In this document: positions 54,040-62,390 of the stretch, piece after piece
Numbering within the stretch: position 1 is the stretch's first letter
Layout: each line of letters starts with the position of its first letter
Assembly: GCF_042310355.1 (NCBI RefSeq)
Contig: NZ_JBHJMR010000001.1
Span: 434,001-498,000 of the forward strand
DNA length: 64,000 bases
Source: Wenzhouxiangella sp042310355
Lineage (GTDB): Bacteria > Pseudomonadota > Gammaproteobacteria > Xanthomonadales > Wenzhouxiangellaceae
Direction: 5' to 3'
Program-made: the position numbers and the translations under genes
Notes under the pieces: model-generated
The model's database searches: none
What the model was told of the DNA's origin: nothing
What the model saw: the letters and a program-made list of their open reading frames with translations, nothing else

Positions 54040-54253
54040 CGGCGACCTCCATCTGGGTGACATAGATTTCGTCGTGCAGGCGGCTCTGGATCTCGTCGGG
54101 AGAGGCCGATTCGAGGAATAGCTCGATGGCCTCTCGCAAGTTGTTCCTGGCTTCGGACACCGACTCACCCTGACTGGCGATATCGAGTTCCGGGCACAGG
54201 GCGACGTAGGTATCGTCTTCGCGTTCGATAATGGCGGTGAAGCGCTGGGTCAT
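54026..54253 (-). CDS. hicB: HicB antitoxin
   Basis: 75 residues: MTQRFTAIIEREDDTYVALC, PELDIASQGESVSEARNNLREAIELFLESASPDEI. It lies upstream of, and overlaps, hicA, so this is a hicB-first operon. It is similar to the orphan at 46682-46885. Confidence 0.9.
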   Translation of the reverse strand: MTQRFTAIIEREDDTYVALCPELDIASQGESVSEARNNLREAIELFLESASPDEIQSRLHDEIYVTQMEVAVGSP

Positions 54254-54320
54254 TTGGGCTCTCCGGGGTGCATGCTTCGATTATGCGCCAGTTGCGTGGT
54301 TTTGGACATTGGGGCCACGG

Positions 54321-57300
54321 TCAGGATTCCCTCAGGCGGTACTGGCCGGATTCGTCCTCACCGACCATGCCGAGGTCGGTCAGGGCTTCGACTACCTGGA
54401 TCACGGATTTTTCTGGTTTGCGCTTGAAGTGAGTGGCCAGGGTAGGGGCGTCCATCGGGCCGGTGGTGAGTTGGTCGCGGACGGCTCGGATTTGGGCTTG
54501 TAGGGTCTTGGGCCAGGGTAGTTTCTTGGTTGGCTCGTTGGCTTGTTTGCTGGTTGGCTTGTTGGTGGCCTCGGCGGACTCTGCTGCCAGTTCGCCTTGT
54601 TGGGCGGTTTCTTCCGGGGCCTGGTAGTCGGGGCGGAGCCAGCGGATTTTGCCTTTGGCTTCTTCGGCGGCGCGTTGGTGGTTTAGGTCGACGAGGCGTT
54701 GGAGGAGTTCTTCTTCGGCTTCGAGTTGGTCTTCGGGCTTTTCGGGCCAGGGGGTGGTGGCGCCGGGGCGGCCGACTAGTTTTTCGGCCAGGTCGTCCCA
54801 GCCGTAGGCGTGGAAGACGGCGCGGTCGAGGTCGTCGTGGAGTTCGCGCAGGACGGAGACCAGGCCCTGTTCGTGGATTTCCTTATCCTTGTGGGTCAGG
54901 GGTTCTTCGCGGCGTAGTTTTTCCAGGACGTTGTACATGCCGGTCATAGTGAGGCCGGGGTGTTGGCCCTGTTGGCGTTTACGGTGCGTGTCCAACTGCT
55001 TGGCCAGGGTGGTGATGTGATTGGCGGTGGCCTCGTCAGGAACCGGGAAAGGGAAAGTGCCGAAACATTTTGAGTTATACATGGGATCGTTCCCAACACC
55101 GAGTCTGCCGCCAGCTCTGAGTGACCAAAGAACGTGCAGACGGCTGGAAAGGGTGCCAAGTTGCCACAGGTGATGAAGAGCAACTCCAACAAGGCCGTCG
55201 TCAGGCAAGACTGATTTCTTCAGCCTCACAAAGAAGCGGTGTTTGCTGACGTAAGTTGTCGCGACATAACTCCCGATGTCTTTCATGGCTGCTTGCAGCT
55301 CTGTCCTTGGCCGCCAATGTAGCCACCAGTTTTCGGCCAATCCCTTGGCTTTCTTCTGTAGTCGCTCTGGCTTTACTCGTTCTAGAAGCCACTGATAGGA
55401 AAAAGGATATTCAACCCGCAGCTGTTCCAGCGATAGACCAAACGTATTGATAACGCTAAGGTTACGATCTTTCTGATTGACATCCTTGCCACTCATTAAG
55501 CGCATTAGAAGGGTCTCCTCCTTTGGTGCGCGTTGGAGGAATGCATGTCGCTGCTCAGGGCTAAGAATGAAACCAGCGCCATGTACAATAACCCCTCGGC
55601 TGCATAAGCCAGTGTTTGACTGAAGAATTTCGGCACCAGTAACGTTGGCCCCAACACCTAAATCGGAAAAGATCTTCCCCTTGGTCCAATCGATAGTAAA
55701 GGTCGGAGTTTCCTTCTCGCTGGAGGTGGCTTCGTTGATTATGACTCCCCGCACCCCTTCGAAGTCACCGGCCCTGGCGACTGTCATTGCAATGCGAACA
55801 GCAGCACCCGCGCTAGAGTCGACCCAAGGGTGATCTGGAATGGCAAATTGCAGTGAAAGCGACTTCTTCGAGCTGAGAAACTGTTCCAACACCTTCCTGT
55901 TGAAGGACTGGCGAATGCTGTTGGTTGTAATCAGCCCAAATTGCTTGAGATCATCCTTCTGACAAAGAGTTGCTGCCTTGTGCCACCAGTACATTACGAA
56001 GTCCGATGATCTAGGTACGTGCTTCGTCCATGCGTCTCGCAGCGCATCGACGTAACCGTCGCCTAGCGCTAGACGCATTCGCTTGTTGCCAATAAACGGC
56101 GGATTCCCCACCACATAATCCGCCTCAGGCCATTCCGCCTTCCTCGGATTGACATAAACCTCCTCCGGCACCTGGGCAGACTCGTCGGGGATGTCTTCGC
56201 CGGTGGTGGGGCTCAGCTTGTAGGTTTTGCCGTCCCAGCGCATGATGGGGCGGCCGTGTTCGTCCATTTTGTATTCCCAGCGGTCGTAGGCCAGGACGGC
56301 GTCGCGGCATTCGATGTTTTCGAAGGCTCTCAGGACGGGCTGGGGCGGGTTGATGTGGCCGTGGGTGCGGAAGTGCCATTGGAGGTAGCCGATCCAAAGG
56401 ACCATTTCGGCGATGGCGGCGGCTCTGGGGTTGATTTCTATCCCCAGGAACTGGTGCGGGTCGACGGTGTTGCCCTGCATTTCGAGCAGGTTCTGGCCTT
56501 CGCCCAAGTCGGCCAGGGTGCCGAGGATTTCGCCTTCCAGGCGTTTCATGTGTTCGAGCGTGACGTAGAGGAAGTTGCCGCTGCCGCAGGCGGGGTCGAG
56601 GATGCGGATCTCGCACAGCTTGCGGTGGAAGTCGCGGATCTCGTTTACGGCCTTGTCGTGTTTGCCTTGTGCTTCCAGGGCTGCGGCGGCGGCCTGGACG
56701 TTTTTCCATTCGTCTCTGAGCGGGTCGATGACGGTGGGCATGACCAGGCGTTCGACGTAGGCCCTGGGTGTGTAGTGGGCGCCGAGTTTGTGGCGTTCTT
56801 CGGGGTCTAGCGCACGTTCCAACAATGTGCCGAAGATGGCCGGTTCGACCTGGCTCCAGTCGTGCTTGGCGGCGTCGATCAAGAGCTGGATCTGGTCGGC
56901 GTCGAGCGCGATCGGGTTGATGTCGAGGAACAGGTTGCCGTTGAAGCGCAGGATCTCGGTGTTGAGTACGCCGCTGTAGCCGCCGGTGTTCATCGTCTCC
57001 CACAGGTTCTGGATGGCGCTGGGGAAGTGCTGCGGCGTGCCCTTGAGCTTTTGCAGCAGGGCGGTGAACTCGCCCTTGGGCAGCAGGCCAACGTCTTCGC
57101 AGAACATGGTGAACAGGCAGCGCTTGATGAAGTGGGCGACGCGTTCGACCTTGTAGCCGTCCTTTTCCAGCGTGCGCGCCAGCTTGGCCAGGGTGTCGCT
57201 GATCTCGCGGGTGACGCGCGCGGCGTACTTGGACGGGTCCAGGCTGTCGGGGTCGGTCCAGATCTTTTTGAGGCGCTCGCGGACTTTTTCTTCGCGCAGG

Positions 57301-57803
57301 TCTTCCAGGTGGATGCGGTGCTTGCGCGGGTCCGGGAAGGGCACGTAGGTCGCGCCCGAGCGGGTGAACTCGGAATAGACCTCGATCGTCTTGCCGACAT
57401 CGCAGGTCAGCAGGAAAGGCGGGCGGCCTTCCTCGGCGGGCAGGGCGCGGATGTAGGTGTCGGCCTGGGCGGCGGCGCGCAGCATGGCCTTGTCCCAGCG
57501 GCTGGATTCGTGCTTTTCGCTGACCTGCTTGGCCTCGAGCACGAAGTGGCCGCGGCGGTAGAGGTCGATGTAGCCGCGCGTCGTGCTGCCGTCGGGGTGG
57601 TTGATGTCGACTCTTCGTTCAAATACGTAGCCGTTCTTGGTCGGCTCGGGGCCGGCCGGTTCCGGACCGGGCAGGTCGAGCAGGCGGCACAGCTCGGTCA
57701 GGAAGAGCTGGTAGTTGGCGCGCTCCTTGCCGCCGGTGTCTTGCCAGCGGTCGATGAAGGCTTCGACGGCCTGTGGTGTGTGCTTGTCGGTGGAGTCGTT
57801 CAT
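54321..57803 (-). CDS. MmeI-like type IIL restriction-modification enzyme
   Basis: 1160-residue single protein that should both methylate and cut DNA. N-terminal PD-(D/E)XK nuclease: D80 and E90-K92 in RGYIDLYRRGHFVLEAKQ. A helical region follows, then a gamma-class adenine methyltransferase with DPACGSGNFLYVTLEHMK (SAM site, about residue 410) and NPPFIGNKRMR (catalytic, about 590). A target-recognition domain (about 690-960) precedes a C-terminal winged helix. Near residue 1090 the protein reads TNKPTSKQANEPTKK, encoded by a DNA repeat also found between dnaK and dnaJ. No separate specificity gene is needed for this type. Confidence 0.88.
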   Translation of the reverse strand: MNDSTDKHTPQAVEAFIDRWQDTGGKERANYQLFLTELCRLLDLPGPEPAGPEPTKNGYVFERRVDINHPDGSTTRGYIDLYRRGHFVLEAKQVSEKHESSRWDKAMLRAAAQADTYIRALPAEEGRPPFLLTCDVGKTIEVYSEFTRSGATYVPFPDPRKHRIHLEDLREEKVRERLKKIWTDPDSLDPSKYAARVTREISDTLAKLARTLEKDGYKVERVAHFIKRCLFTMFCEDVGLLPKGEFTALLQKLKGTPQHFPSAIQNLWETMNTGGYSGVLNTEILRFNGNLFLDINPIALDADQIQLLIDAAKHDWSQVEPAIFGTLLERALDPEERHKLGAHYTPRAYVERLVMPTVIDPLRDEWKNVQAAAAALEAQGKHDKAVNEIRDFHRKLCEIRILDPACGSGNFLYVTLEHMKRLEGEILGTLADLGEGQNLLEMQGNTVDPHQFLGIEINPRAAAIAEMVLWIGYLQWHFRTHGHINPPQPVLRAFENIECRDAVLAYDRWEYKMDEHGRPIMRWDGKTYKLSPTTGEDIPDESAQVPEEVYVNPRKAEWPEADYVVGNPPFIGNKRMRLALGDGYVDALRDAWTKHVPRSSDFVMYWWHKAATLCQKDDLKQFGLITTNSIRQSFNRKVLEQFLSSKKSLSLQFAIPDHPWVDSSAGAAVRIAMTVARAGDFEGVRGVIINEATSSEKETPTFTIDWTKGKIFSDLGVGANVTGAEILQSNTGLCSRGVIVHGAGFILSPEQRHAFLQRAPKEETLLMRLMSGKDVNQKDRNLSVINTFGLSLEQLRVEYPFSYQWLLERVKPERLQKKAKGLAENWWLHWRPRTELQAAMKDIGSYVATTYVSKHRFFVRLKKSVLPDDGLVGVALHHLWQLGTLSSRLHVLWSLRAGGRLGVGNDPMYNSKCFGTFPFPVPDEATANHITTLAKQLDTHRKRQQGQHPGLTMTGMYNVLEKLRREEPLTHKDKEIHEQGLVSVLRELHDDLDRAVFHAYGWDDLAEKLVGRPGATTPWPEKPEDQLEAEEELLQRLVDLNHQRAAEEAKGKIRWLRPDYQAPEETAQQGELAAESAEATNKPTSKQANEPTKKLPWPKTLQAQIRAVRDQLTTGPMDAPTLATHFKRKPEKSVIQVVEALTDLGMVGEDESGQYRLRES

Positions 57804-57876
57804 GCGTGGTGGTGCGGGTTCCCCTAAATGCTGGGGTAAAGACTACCAGCATCGTGGCGGGTGGGGGAATGGCCGG

Positions 57877-58335
57877 TTAAGTGCTCTCGTGGATCTGGTG
57901 ATCGCTGTCGTCGAGGGGGTTGATCAGGCGGGTGAAGCCGAAGCCTTCGAAGTCGGCGGTGTTGCGGGTGGCGAATTCGGTGATGCCGTGGTGGCGCAGG
58001 GTCAGCGCGATGCGTGCGTCGAACACGGCTCGTCGGGCGATACCGGGGTGTTGCGCAACGTTCCATACCTTGTCCATGACCGGCGCGTTCTCGATCAGGG
58101 CCCAGCGCGGGTTGCTGCGCCAGGCGCGGCAGATGCCGGCTGCGTCCGGTGCGCTCAACGGTTTGCTCAGCACTGCGGGATTGCGCAGCAGTTGGTAGAG
58201 CTCCATCAGGACGAGTTCGCAGATGGCGACATCGTCGCGTACCGCGCATTCGGTGATGAAGCCCCGCGCTGGCTGATGCTCGGGGCAGTCGCGATTGTGC
58301 GCGTAGAGCAGGATGCTGGTGTCGATGGAGAGCAA
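57877..58335 (-). CDS. vapC: VapC-like PIN toxin
   Basis: About 152 residues. Start taken at the TTG at 58335, one base after the vapB stop: (M)LSIDTSILLYAHNRDCPEHQ. The acidic PIN residues are in LSIDTSILLY, CELVLMELYQLLRNPAVL and FDARIALTLRHHGITEFATRNTADF. A site-specific RNase toxin in characterised members. The longer upstream extension overlaps the antitoxin and is not coding. Confidence 0.85.
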   Translation of the reverse strand: MLSIDTSILLYAHNRDCPEHQPARGFITECAVRDDVAICELVLMELYQLLRNPAVLSKPLSAPDAAGICRAWRSNPRWALIENAPVMDKVWNVAQHPGIARRAVFDARIALTLRHHGITEFATRNTADFEGFGFTRLINPLDDSDHQIHEST

Positions 58336-58336
58336 G

Positions 58337-58564
58337 TCAGGCGTTGCCCAGTTCGCGCCAGGAATCTTCCGGGGCCTGGAACTCGCCCAGGGCGTCGGGG
58401 GCGGGCGGTTGCCACGGGCCGTCGCCGCGTCCGGGCGGATAGATTCGTTGCATGTGCTCCAGGCCGCGGCGCAGCACCTCCGCCAGGCTGATTTCCTGCT
58501 CGGCGGCAATCCGCTTGGCTTCGCGGTAGAGCTCGTCGGGGAGTTGAATCTGGGTGCGTACCAT
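58337..58564 (-). CDS. vapB: VapB-like ribbon-helix-helix antitoxin
   Basis: 75 residues from the ATG at 58564 (MVRTQIQLPDELYREAKRIA). The ribbon-helix-helix domain ends near AEVLRRGLEHM; the tail (WQPPAPDALGEFQAPEDSW) would wrap the toxin. Upstream on the minus strand are TTGACA (58595-58600), TAGTTT (58572-58577) and the palindrome CTACA-N4-TGTAG (58575-58588), a probable self-operator. The larger frame to 59191 is not real. Confidence 0.88.
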   Translation of the reverse strand: MVRTQIQLPDELYREAKRIAAEQEISLAEVLRRGLEHMQRIYPPGRGDGPWQPPAPDALGEFQAPEDSWRELGNA

Positions 58565-58702
58565 GGCGCCGAAACTACAGTGATGTAGAAATGATGTCAA
58601 ATTCCATGGATGAGGGTCTCGCGCGTCGTGGGCGTTGCGCGTCGTTGGGGCCAACCCGTAGCATGGCTCGACCAAGGGGCTTTCTACACAGGGATGTTCA
58701 CG

Positions 58703-59107
58703 ATGAGTGCACCAGTCAGCCAGGAAGTGCGCGACTACGTCGACGGTCTCGACTATGAGCGTCGCAGGGGTGAGTGCGAGCAGCTGCTCGAGATCTTTCA
58801 TCGGGCCACGGGGCTCGAGGCCGAGCTGTGGAGTTCTTCGATGATCGGCTACGGCCATTATCACTATCGCTACGAATCCGGCCATGAGGGCGACTGGTTC
58901 CTGACCGGGTTTGCCCCGCGCAAGCGCGCACTGTCGATTTACATCATGCCGGGGTTCGAACCGTACGAAGATCTGATGCAGCGGCTGGGCAAGCACAAGA
59001 CCGGCAAGTCCTGTCTCTATCTGACCAAGCTGGAGAACGCCGATCCGGAGGTGTTGGAAACGCTGATCCGTGAGTCGGTGGCCCGGATGGAGGCTACCTG
59101 GAAGTAG
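58703..59107 (+). CDS. DUF1801 domain protein
   Basis: 134 residues from the ATG at 58703 (AGGG 9 nt upstream; an ATG at 58694 is the alternative). DUF1801 (YdhG-like): EQLLEIFHRATGLEAELWSS, MIGYGHYHYRYESGHEGDWF, then LSIYIMPGFEPYEDLMQRLGKHKTGKSCLYL. Conserved, of unknown function, probably cytosolic. Confidence 0.88.
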   Translation: MSAPVSQEVRDYVDGLDYERRRGECEQLLEIFHRATGLEAELWSSSMIGYGHYHYRYESGHEGDWFLTGFAPRKRALSIYIMPGFEPYEDLMQRLGKHKTGKSCLYLTKLENADPEVLETLIRESVARMEATWK

Positions 59108-59160
59108 CGGGCGCGCGACCCGCGAGCCGGGGCGACAAGCCAAAGTCCGGTGGTTCCCGG

Positions 59161-59598
59161 TCAGGCGTCGTGAACTCCCGGGGCTGCCCAAGGGTTGATG
59201 ATTCGCACGCCGGTGGGCGCGAAGTCTTCGACGTTGCGGGTCATCAGGGCCAGGCCGTGGCGCAGGGCGGTGGCGGCGATCAGGCCGTCGATGGCGGGGA
59301 TGCTGCGGCCGTTGGCGCGGGCGGCGGGGGTGATTTCGCCCGAGATCAGGCTGGTTTCGCTGTCGATGGGCAGGATGCGGTCGCCGTAGTGCGCGTGCAG
59401 CTGGGACAGCCAGGCTTCCAGTTCGCTCTTGCGGCGGCCCGGTTCGAGCAGTGCGATGCCCTTGGCCAGTTCTCCCATTGTCAGCACGCTCAGGAACAGT
59501 TCGTCGTCGGCGTGTTCCCTGACGGCCGCACGTACGCGCGGATCGCCCTGCGGATGCCGGATTTCCGATAGAACGCAGGTGTCGAGCAGGACTCTCAC
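59161..59598 (-). CDS. vapC: VapC PIN toxin (second pair)
   Basis: 145 residues, MRVLLDTCVLSEIRHPQGDP. The four acidic PIN residues are in LLDTCVLSE, TMGELAKGI, IDGLIAATALRHG and TRNVEDFAP. The start overlaps the antitoxin stop (ATGA). Predicted RNA-cleaving toxin of the FitB/VapC group. Confidence 0.92.
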   Translation of the reverse strand: MRVLLDTCVLSEIRHPQGDPRVRAAVREHADDELFLSVLTMGELAKGIALLEPGRRKSELEAWLSQLHAHYGDRILPIDSETSLISGEITPAARANGRSIPAIDGLIAATALRHGLALMTRNVEDFAPTGVRIINPWAAPGVHDA

Positions 59599-59837
59599 AG
59601 CGGCACGTCGCGGTCGCTCGCGCGGTCTCGCGCTAAATCAACGCCCTCCAGGCTCGGGCCGCTGCCGAGCAGGAACGCAGCGAAGCCGGGGCGCTTGCCC
59701 GTCAGGCGCTGGTAATCGGATTCGGAGAGAATCACGACCGCATCGTCACGTCGCGATACGCGTTGCGGCCCCTCGGTCAGCGCGCGGGTGACCACTTCGC
59801 TGAACTTGTTCTTGGCGTCGGCGAGTTTCCAGTCCAT
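59595..59837 (-). CDS. vapB: Phd/YefM-type antitoxin
   Basis: 80 residues, MDWKLADAKNKFSEVVTRAL with VSRRDDAVVILSESDYQRLT, the Phd/YefM fold. The C-terminal GFAAFLLGSGPSLEGVDLARD would bind the PIN toxin. Direct repeats GCTAGAT at 59853-59859 and 59862-59868, 15 bp before the start codon, may be its operator. Confidence 0.9.
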   Translation of the reverse strand: MDWKLADAKNKFSEVVTRALTEGPQRVSRRDDAVVILSESDYQRLTGKRPGFAAFLLGSGPSLEGVDLARDRASDRDVPL

Positions 59838-59852
59838 GGGTCACTGAAAATA

Positions 59853-59868
59853 GCTAGATTGGCTAGAT
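59853..59868. promoter_or_regulatory. Direct repeats, possible Phd operator
   Basis: GCTAGAT-TG-GCTAGAT, nine-base spacing, located just upstream of the Phd-type antitoxin start. Confidence 0.4.
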
Positions 59869-59918
59869 ATTATCGGGGCGGTAGAGGCGGTGTGCAAGCC
59901 GGAGGTTTTTGTGGGCGA

Positions 59919-60470
59919 TCAGCCGATCAGCTCGTTGATCTTGAGCACCGTGCGCCAGTTGCGGGTGGTGACCGGCGAGCCGGCCAGGCGGTCGAGCAGG
60001 GCGGGGGTGATCTTGGAGCCGGCCTGGCCGGAGGCGTAGTGGATCCATAGGCTGCCCGTGCGTTGCGCGATCGTCTCGCCCGAGGCGGCGTACTCGCTGA
60101 GTTTTTCCGCGGCGTCGGGCGCCAATTGCTTCTCGGCCAAACCCAGCATGACGCGGTTGGGTTCGGAGGCCGAGGCTTCGCGAAACGGATTGAGTTCCAT
60201 GTACAGCGGCCAGGCAGCGGCCGGGCGCACGATCACCGACACGCGGTGACCGAAATGCGAGGCGATAGCGCCGGCGAGCTGCTTCTCCAGCGCCGAGGTG
60301 CTGCCTTCGGCACTGAACAGAATGTTGCCGCTCTGGATGTGGGTGGCCACGTTCTGCCAGCCGATGTCGGCGCAGATGTTGCGCAGCTCGGCCATGGGGA
60401 TCTTGTTGTGGCCGCCGACGTTGATGCCGCGTAGCAGGGCGATCCAGCGATTGGGCGATTGCGCGTTCAT
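59919..60470 (-). CDS. DUF1697 protein
   Basis: 183 residues. RWIALLRGINVGGHNKIPMA and NVATHIQSGNILFSAEGS are the family hallmarks, followed by HRVSVIVRPAAAW and SGETIAQRTGSLWIHYASG. Conserved small proteins of unknown function; probably cytosolic. No operon partner. Confidence 0.92.
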   Translation of the reverse strand: MNAQSPNRWIALLRGINVGGHNKIPMAELRNICADIGWQNVATHIQSGNILFSAEGSTSALEKQLAGAIASHFGHRVSVIVRPAAAWPLYMELNPFREASASEPNRVMLGLAEKQLAPDAAEKLSEYAASGETIAQRTGSLWIHYASGQAGSKITPALLDRLAGSPVTTRNWRTVLKINELIG

Positions 60471-60550
60471 GGTGCGGGTTCCGGGTCGAGTCCAGCGGGT
60501 TCAGCCAAGTCCCATCATCACCCGGAACGCAGCCTTCTGCCAAGCTTGCT

Positions 60551-61450
60551 TCACGCCTGGCGTGGAATGACCGGGGGTGGGCGGCGGGACTGGCTCAGGG
60601 CTACGCCGCCCAGGATGAGGGCGCCGGCGATCATCATGCCGGGGGTGACGGGTTCGGCCAGGACCAGCCAGGCCCAGGCGACGCCGAACAGGGGCACCAG
60701 GTAGGTGACGGTGGCGGTGCGGCTGGGGCCGATGGTCTCGAGCAGGCGGAACAGGAAGGCGTAGGCGATGCCGGTGCACAGCACGCCGAGGGTGATGGCG
60801 CTGGCCCAGACGGTGGCGTTGATGGACTGTTCGGGCCAGTGCCAGATGGCCATCGGTGACAGTACGACGGCGCTGCACGACAGGGTGGCGCCGCCGAGTG
60901 CGATTGGCGGCAGGCCGGCGAGATGGCGCTTGACCAGGTTGCCGGCCAGGCCGTAGCAGGCCGCGGCCGTGGTCGCTGCCAGCGCGGCCCAGCCGACGGG
61001 TACGCCGGCCATCGGCATGCCGACCATGACGATCACGCCGATGATGCCCGAGGCCAGGCCGAAGCCGCGGCGGGTGCCGATCTTCTCGCCGAACATTAAT
61101 CCGGCGAAGAGCACGGCGAACAGGGCGGTCATGCTGTTGGCGATGGCGCTGATGCCCGCCGGGGCGATCTTGGTCGCCCAGGCGAACAGGGTAAACGGCA
61201 CGGCCGAGTTGATCATGCCGATGGCGAACAGCACGCGCCAGCGCCCGGCCAGGCGATGGCGGGCGCGGTAAACGAAAGGCAGCAGTACCAGGGCGCCGAA
61301 CACCAGCCGGATCTCGACCAGGGCGAAGGGCCCGAACTCCGGCGCGGCCACGCGCATGAGCAGGAACGACCCGCCCCAGATGGCGCCTAGCAGTACGAGC
61401 TCGATCATGGCCTTGAGTTCGTCGGCGGTAGCGTGCGGGGTATCGCTCAT
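60551..61450 (-). CDS. EamA/DMT-superfamily transporter
   Basis: 299 residues, ten predicted helices in two EamA repeats. Opening LVLLGAIWGGSFLLMRVAAPEFGP, second repeat GLAGNLVKRHLAG onward, then YLVPLFGVAWAWLVLAEPVTPGM. Probable metabolite exporter; the substrate is unknown. It is divergent from arsR with 97 bp between. Confidence 0.92.
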   Translation of the reverse strand: MSDTPHATADELKAMIELVLLGAIWGGSFLLMRVAAPEFGPFALVEIRLVFGALVLLPFVYRARHRLAGRWRVLFAIGMINSAVPFTLFAWATKIAPAGISAIANSMTALFAVLFAGLMFGEKIGTRRGFGLASGIIGVIVMVGMPMAGVPVGWAALAATTAAACYGLAGNLVKRHLAGLPPIALGGATLSCSAVVLSPMAIWHWPEQSINATVWASAITLGVLCTGIAYAFLFRLLETIGPSRTATVTYLVPLFGVAWAWLVLAEPVTPGMMIAGALILGGVALSQSRRPPPVIPRQA

Positions 61451-61513
61451 GTTGCGTAAACAGGCCTGGCTGGCACGGAAGCGCCAAAGGATACCGTGTG
61501 CGCGAAGAATTGC

Positions 61514-61541
61514 TTGACATGGCCGGTATTTCGAGTATTCT
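61514..61541 (+). promoter_or_regulatory. Promoter of arsR
   Basis: TTGACA (61514-61519), 16 bp, TATTCT (61536-61541). The predicted start of transcription falls at the arsR ATG (61548), so the mRNA would be leaderless. Confidence 0.6.
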
Positions 61542-61547
61542 GGAAAT

Positions 61548-61895
61548 ATGAAATCACCAGCTTCCCAAATGAGTTCCGCAGAAGACCTGGCGCCCGTATT
61601 TGCCGCGCTGGGGCAGGGTGCGCGTCTGGACGTGATGCGCCTGTTGCTGGCGGCTTATCCCGATGCGGTGGCGGCCGGGGAGATCCAGGAAAAGCTGGGG
61701 ATCCCCGCTTCGACCTTGTCGCATCACCTGCACAAGCTGCGCGAAGTGGGCCTGGTCAATTCCCTGCGCGAAAGCCAGTGGATCCGTTACGCGGCGCGCG
61801 CGGATACCCTGGAGTCGCTACTCGATTTTCTTTATTCCGAGTGCTGCAGCCGCAACGCGGTGGTGGACTCGGACCTGGCCGGTCGCTGTTGCTAG
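61548..61895 (+). CDS. arsR: ArsR-family metalloregulator
   Basis: 115 residues. Winged helix: PVFAALGQGARLDVMRLLLAAY, HTH LGIPASTLSHHLHKLREVGLV. Cys pairs at C99/C100 (SECCSRN) and C114/C115 (GRCC, the last two residues) suggest a C-terminal As(III) site, as in the variable-site ArsR proteins. It probably represses itself and the arsI gene 75 bp downstream. Confidence 0.88.
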   Translation: MKSPASQMSSAEDLAPVFAALGQGARLDVMRLLLAAYPDAVAAGEIQEKLGIPASTLSHHLHKLREVGLVNSLRESQWIRYAARADTLESLLDFLYSECCSRNAVVDSDLAGRCC

Positions 61896-61969
61896 GCCGA
61901 GTGTTCGGTTGTTTCAGCGGCTTTTTTTGATCCTTTAATTCGATAATTGCGGAAATATAGGAGCAAGTC

Positions 61970-62383
61970 ATGAACAAGACCCACATTTCTCTGGACGTGA
62001 AGAACCTGGACGCGGCCGTGGCGTTCTATCGCAACTTCCTGCAGGCCGAGCCGGCCAAGCTGCGGCCCGGTTACGCCAACTTCGATCTGGACAACCCGCC
62101 GCTGAAGCTGGCATTGAACGAAGCGGGGCAGTCCAGCGTTTCGCACCTGGGTGTGCAGGTGGAAGGCCGTGACGCGGTCTTCGCCGAGATCGAGCGCCTG
62201 AAGGCCGCCGGCCTGGGCACGTTTACCGAAACCGACACCGACTGCTGCCACGCCATCCAGGACAAGGTCTGGGTGGCTGATCCGGACGGCAATCGCTGGG
62301 AGGTGTTCGTGGTCAAGGGCGACGTGCCGGCAAAGGCCGCGGCCGCCGAAGCGGCCGGGTGCGGATGCAGCTGCGGCGCGTAG
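61970..62383 (+). CDS. arsI: ArsI/CadI family metalloenzyme
   Basis: 137-residue vicinal-oxygen-chelate protein. Fe(II) ligand candidates H5 (THISLDV), H59 (SVSHLGVQV) and E111 (RWEVFVV) are in place. The vicinal cysteines C92-C93 in TDCCHAIQDKVWV mark the ArsI C-As lyase/CadI group, which degrades organoarsenicals. The C-terminus is Cys-rich (GCGCSCGA). Downstream of arsR and probably under its control. Confidence 0.88.
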   Translation: MNKTHISLDVKNLDAAVAFYRNFLQAEPAKLRPGYANFDLDNPPLKLALNEAGQSSVSHLGVQVEGRDAVFAEIERLKAAGLGTFTETDTDCCHAIQDKVWVADPDGNRWEVFVVKGDVPAKAAAAEAAGCGCSCGA

Positions 62384-62390
62384 ACTGCCT

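Noticed and set aside
54321..57803. BREX PglX or type I HsdM
   Set aside because: No BREX or hsdR/hsdS neighbours, and the N-terminal PD-(D/E)XK nuclease in the same chain fits type IIL better.
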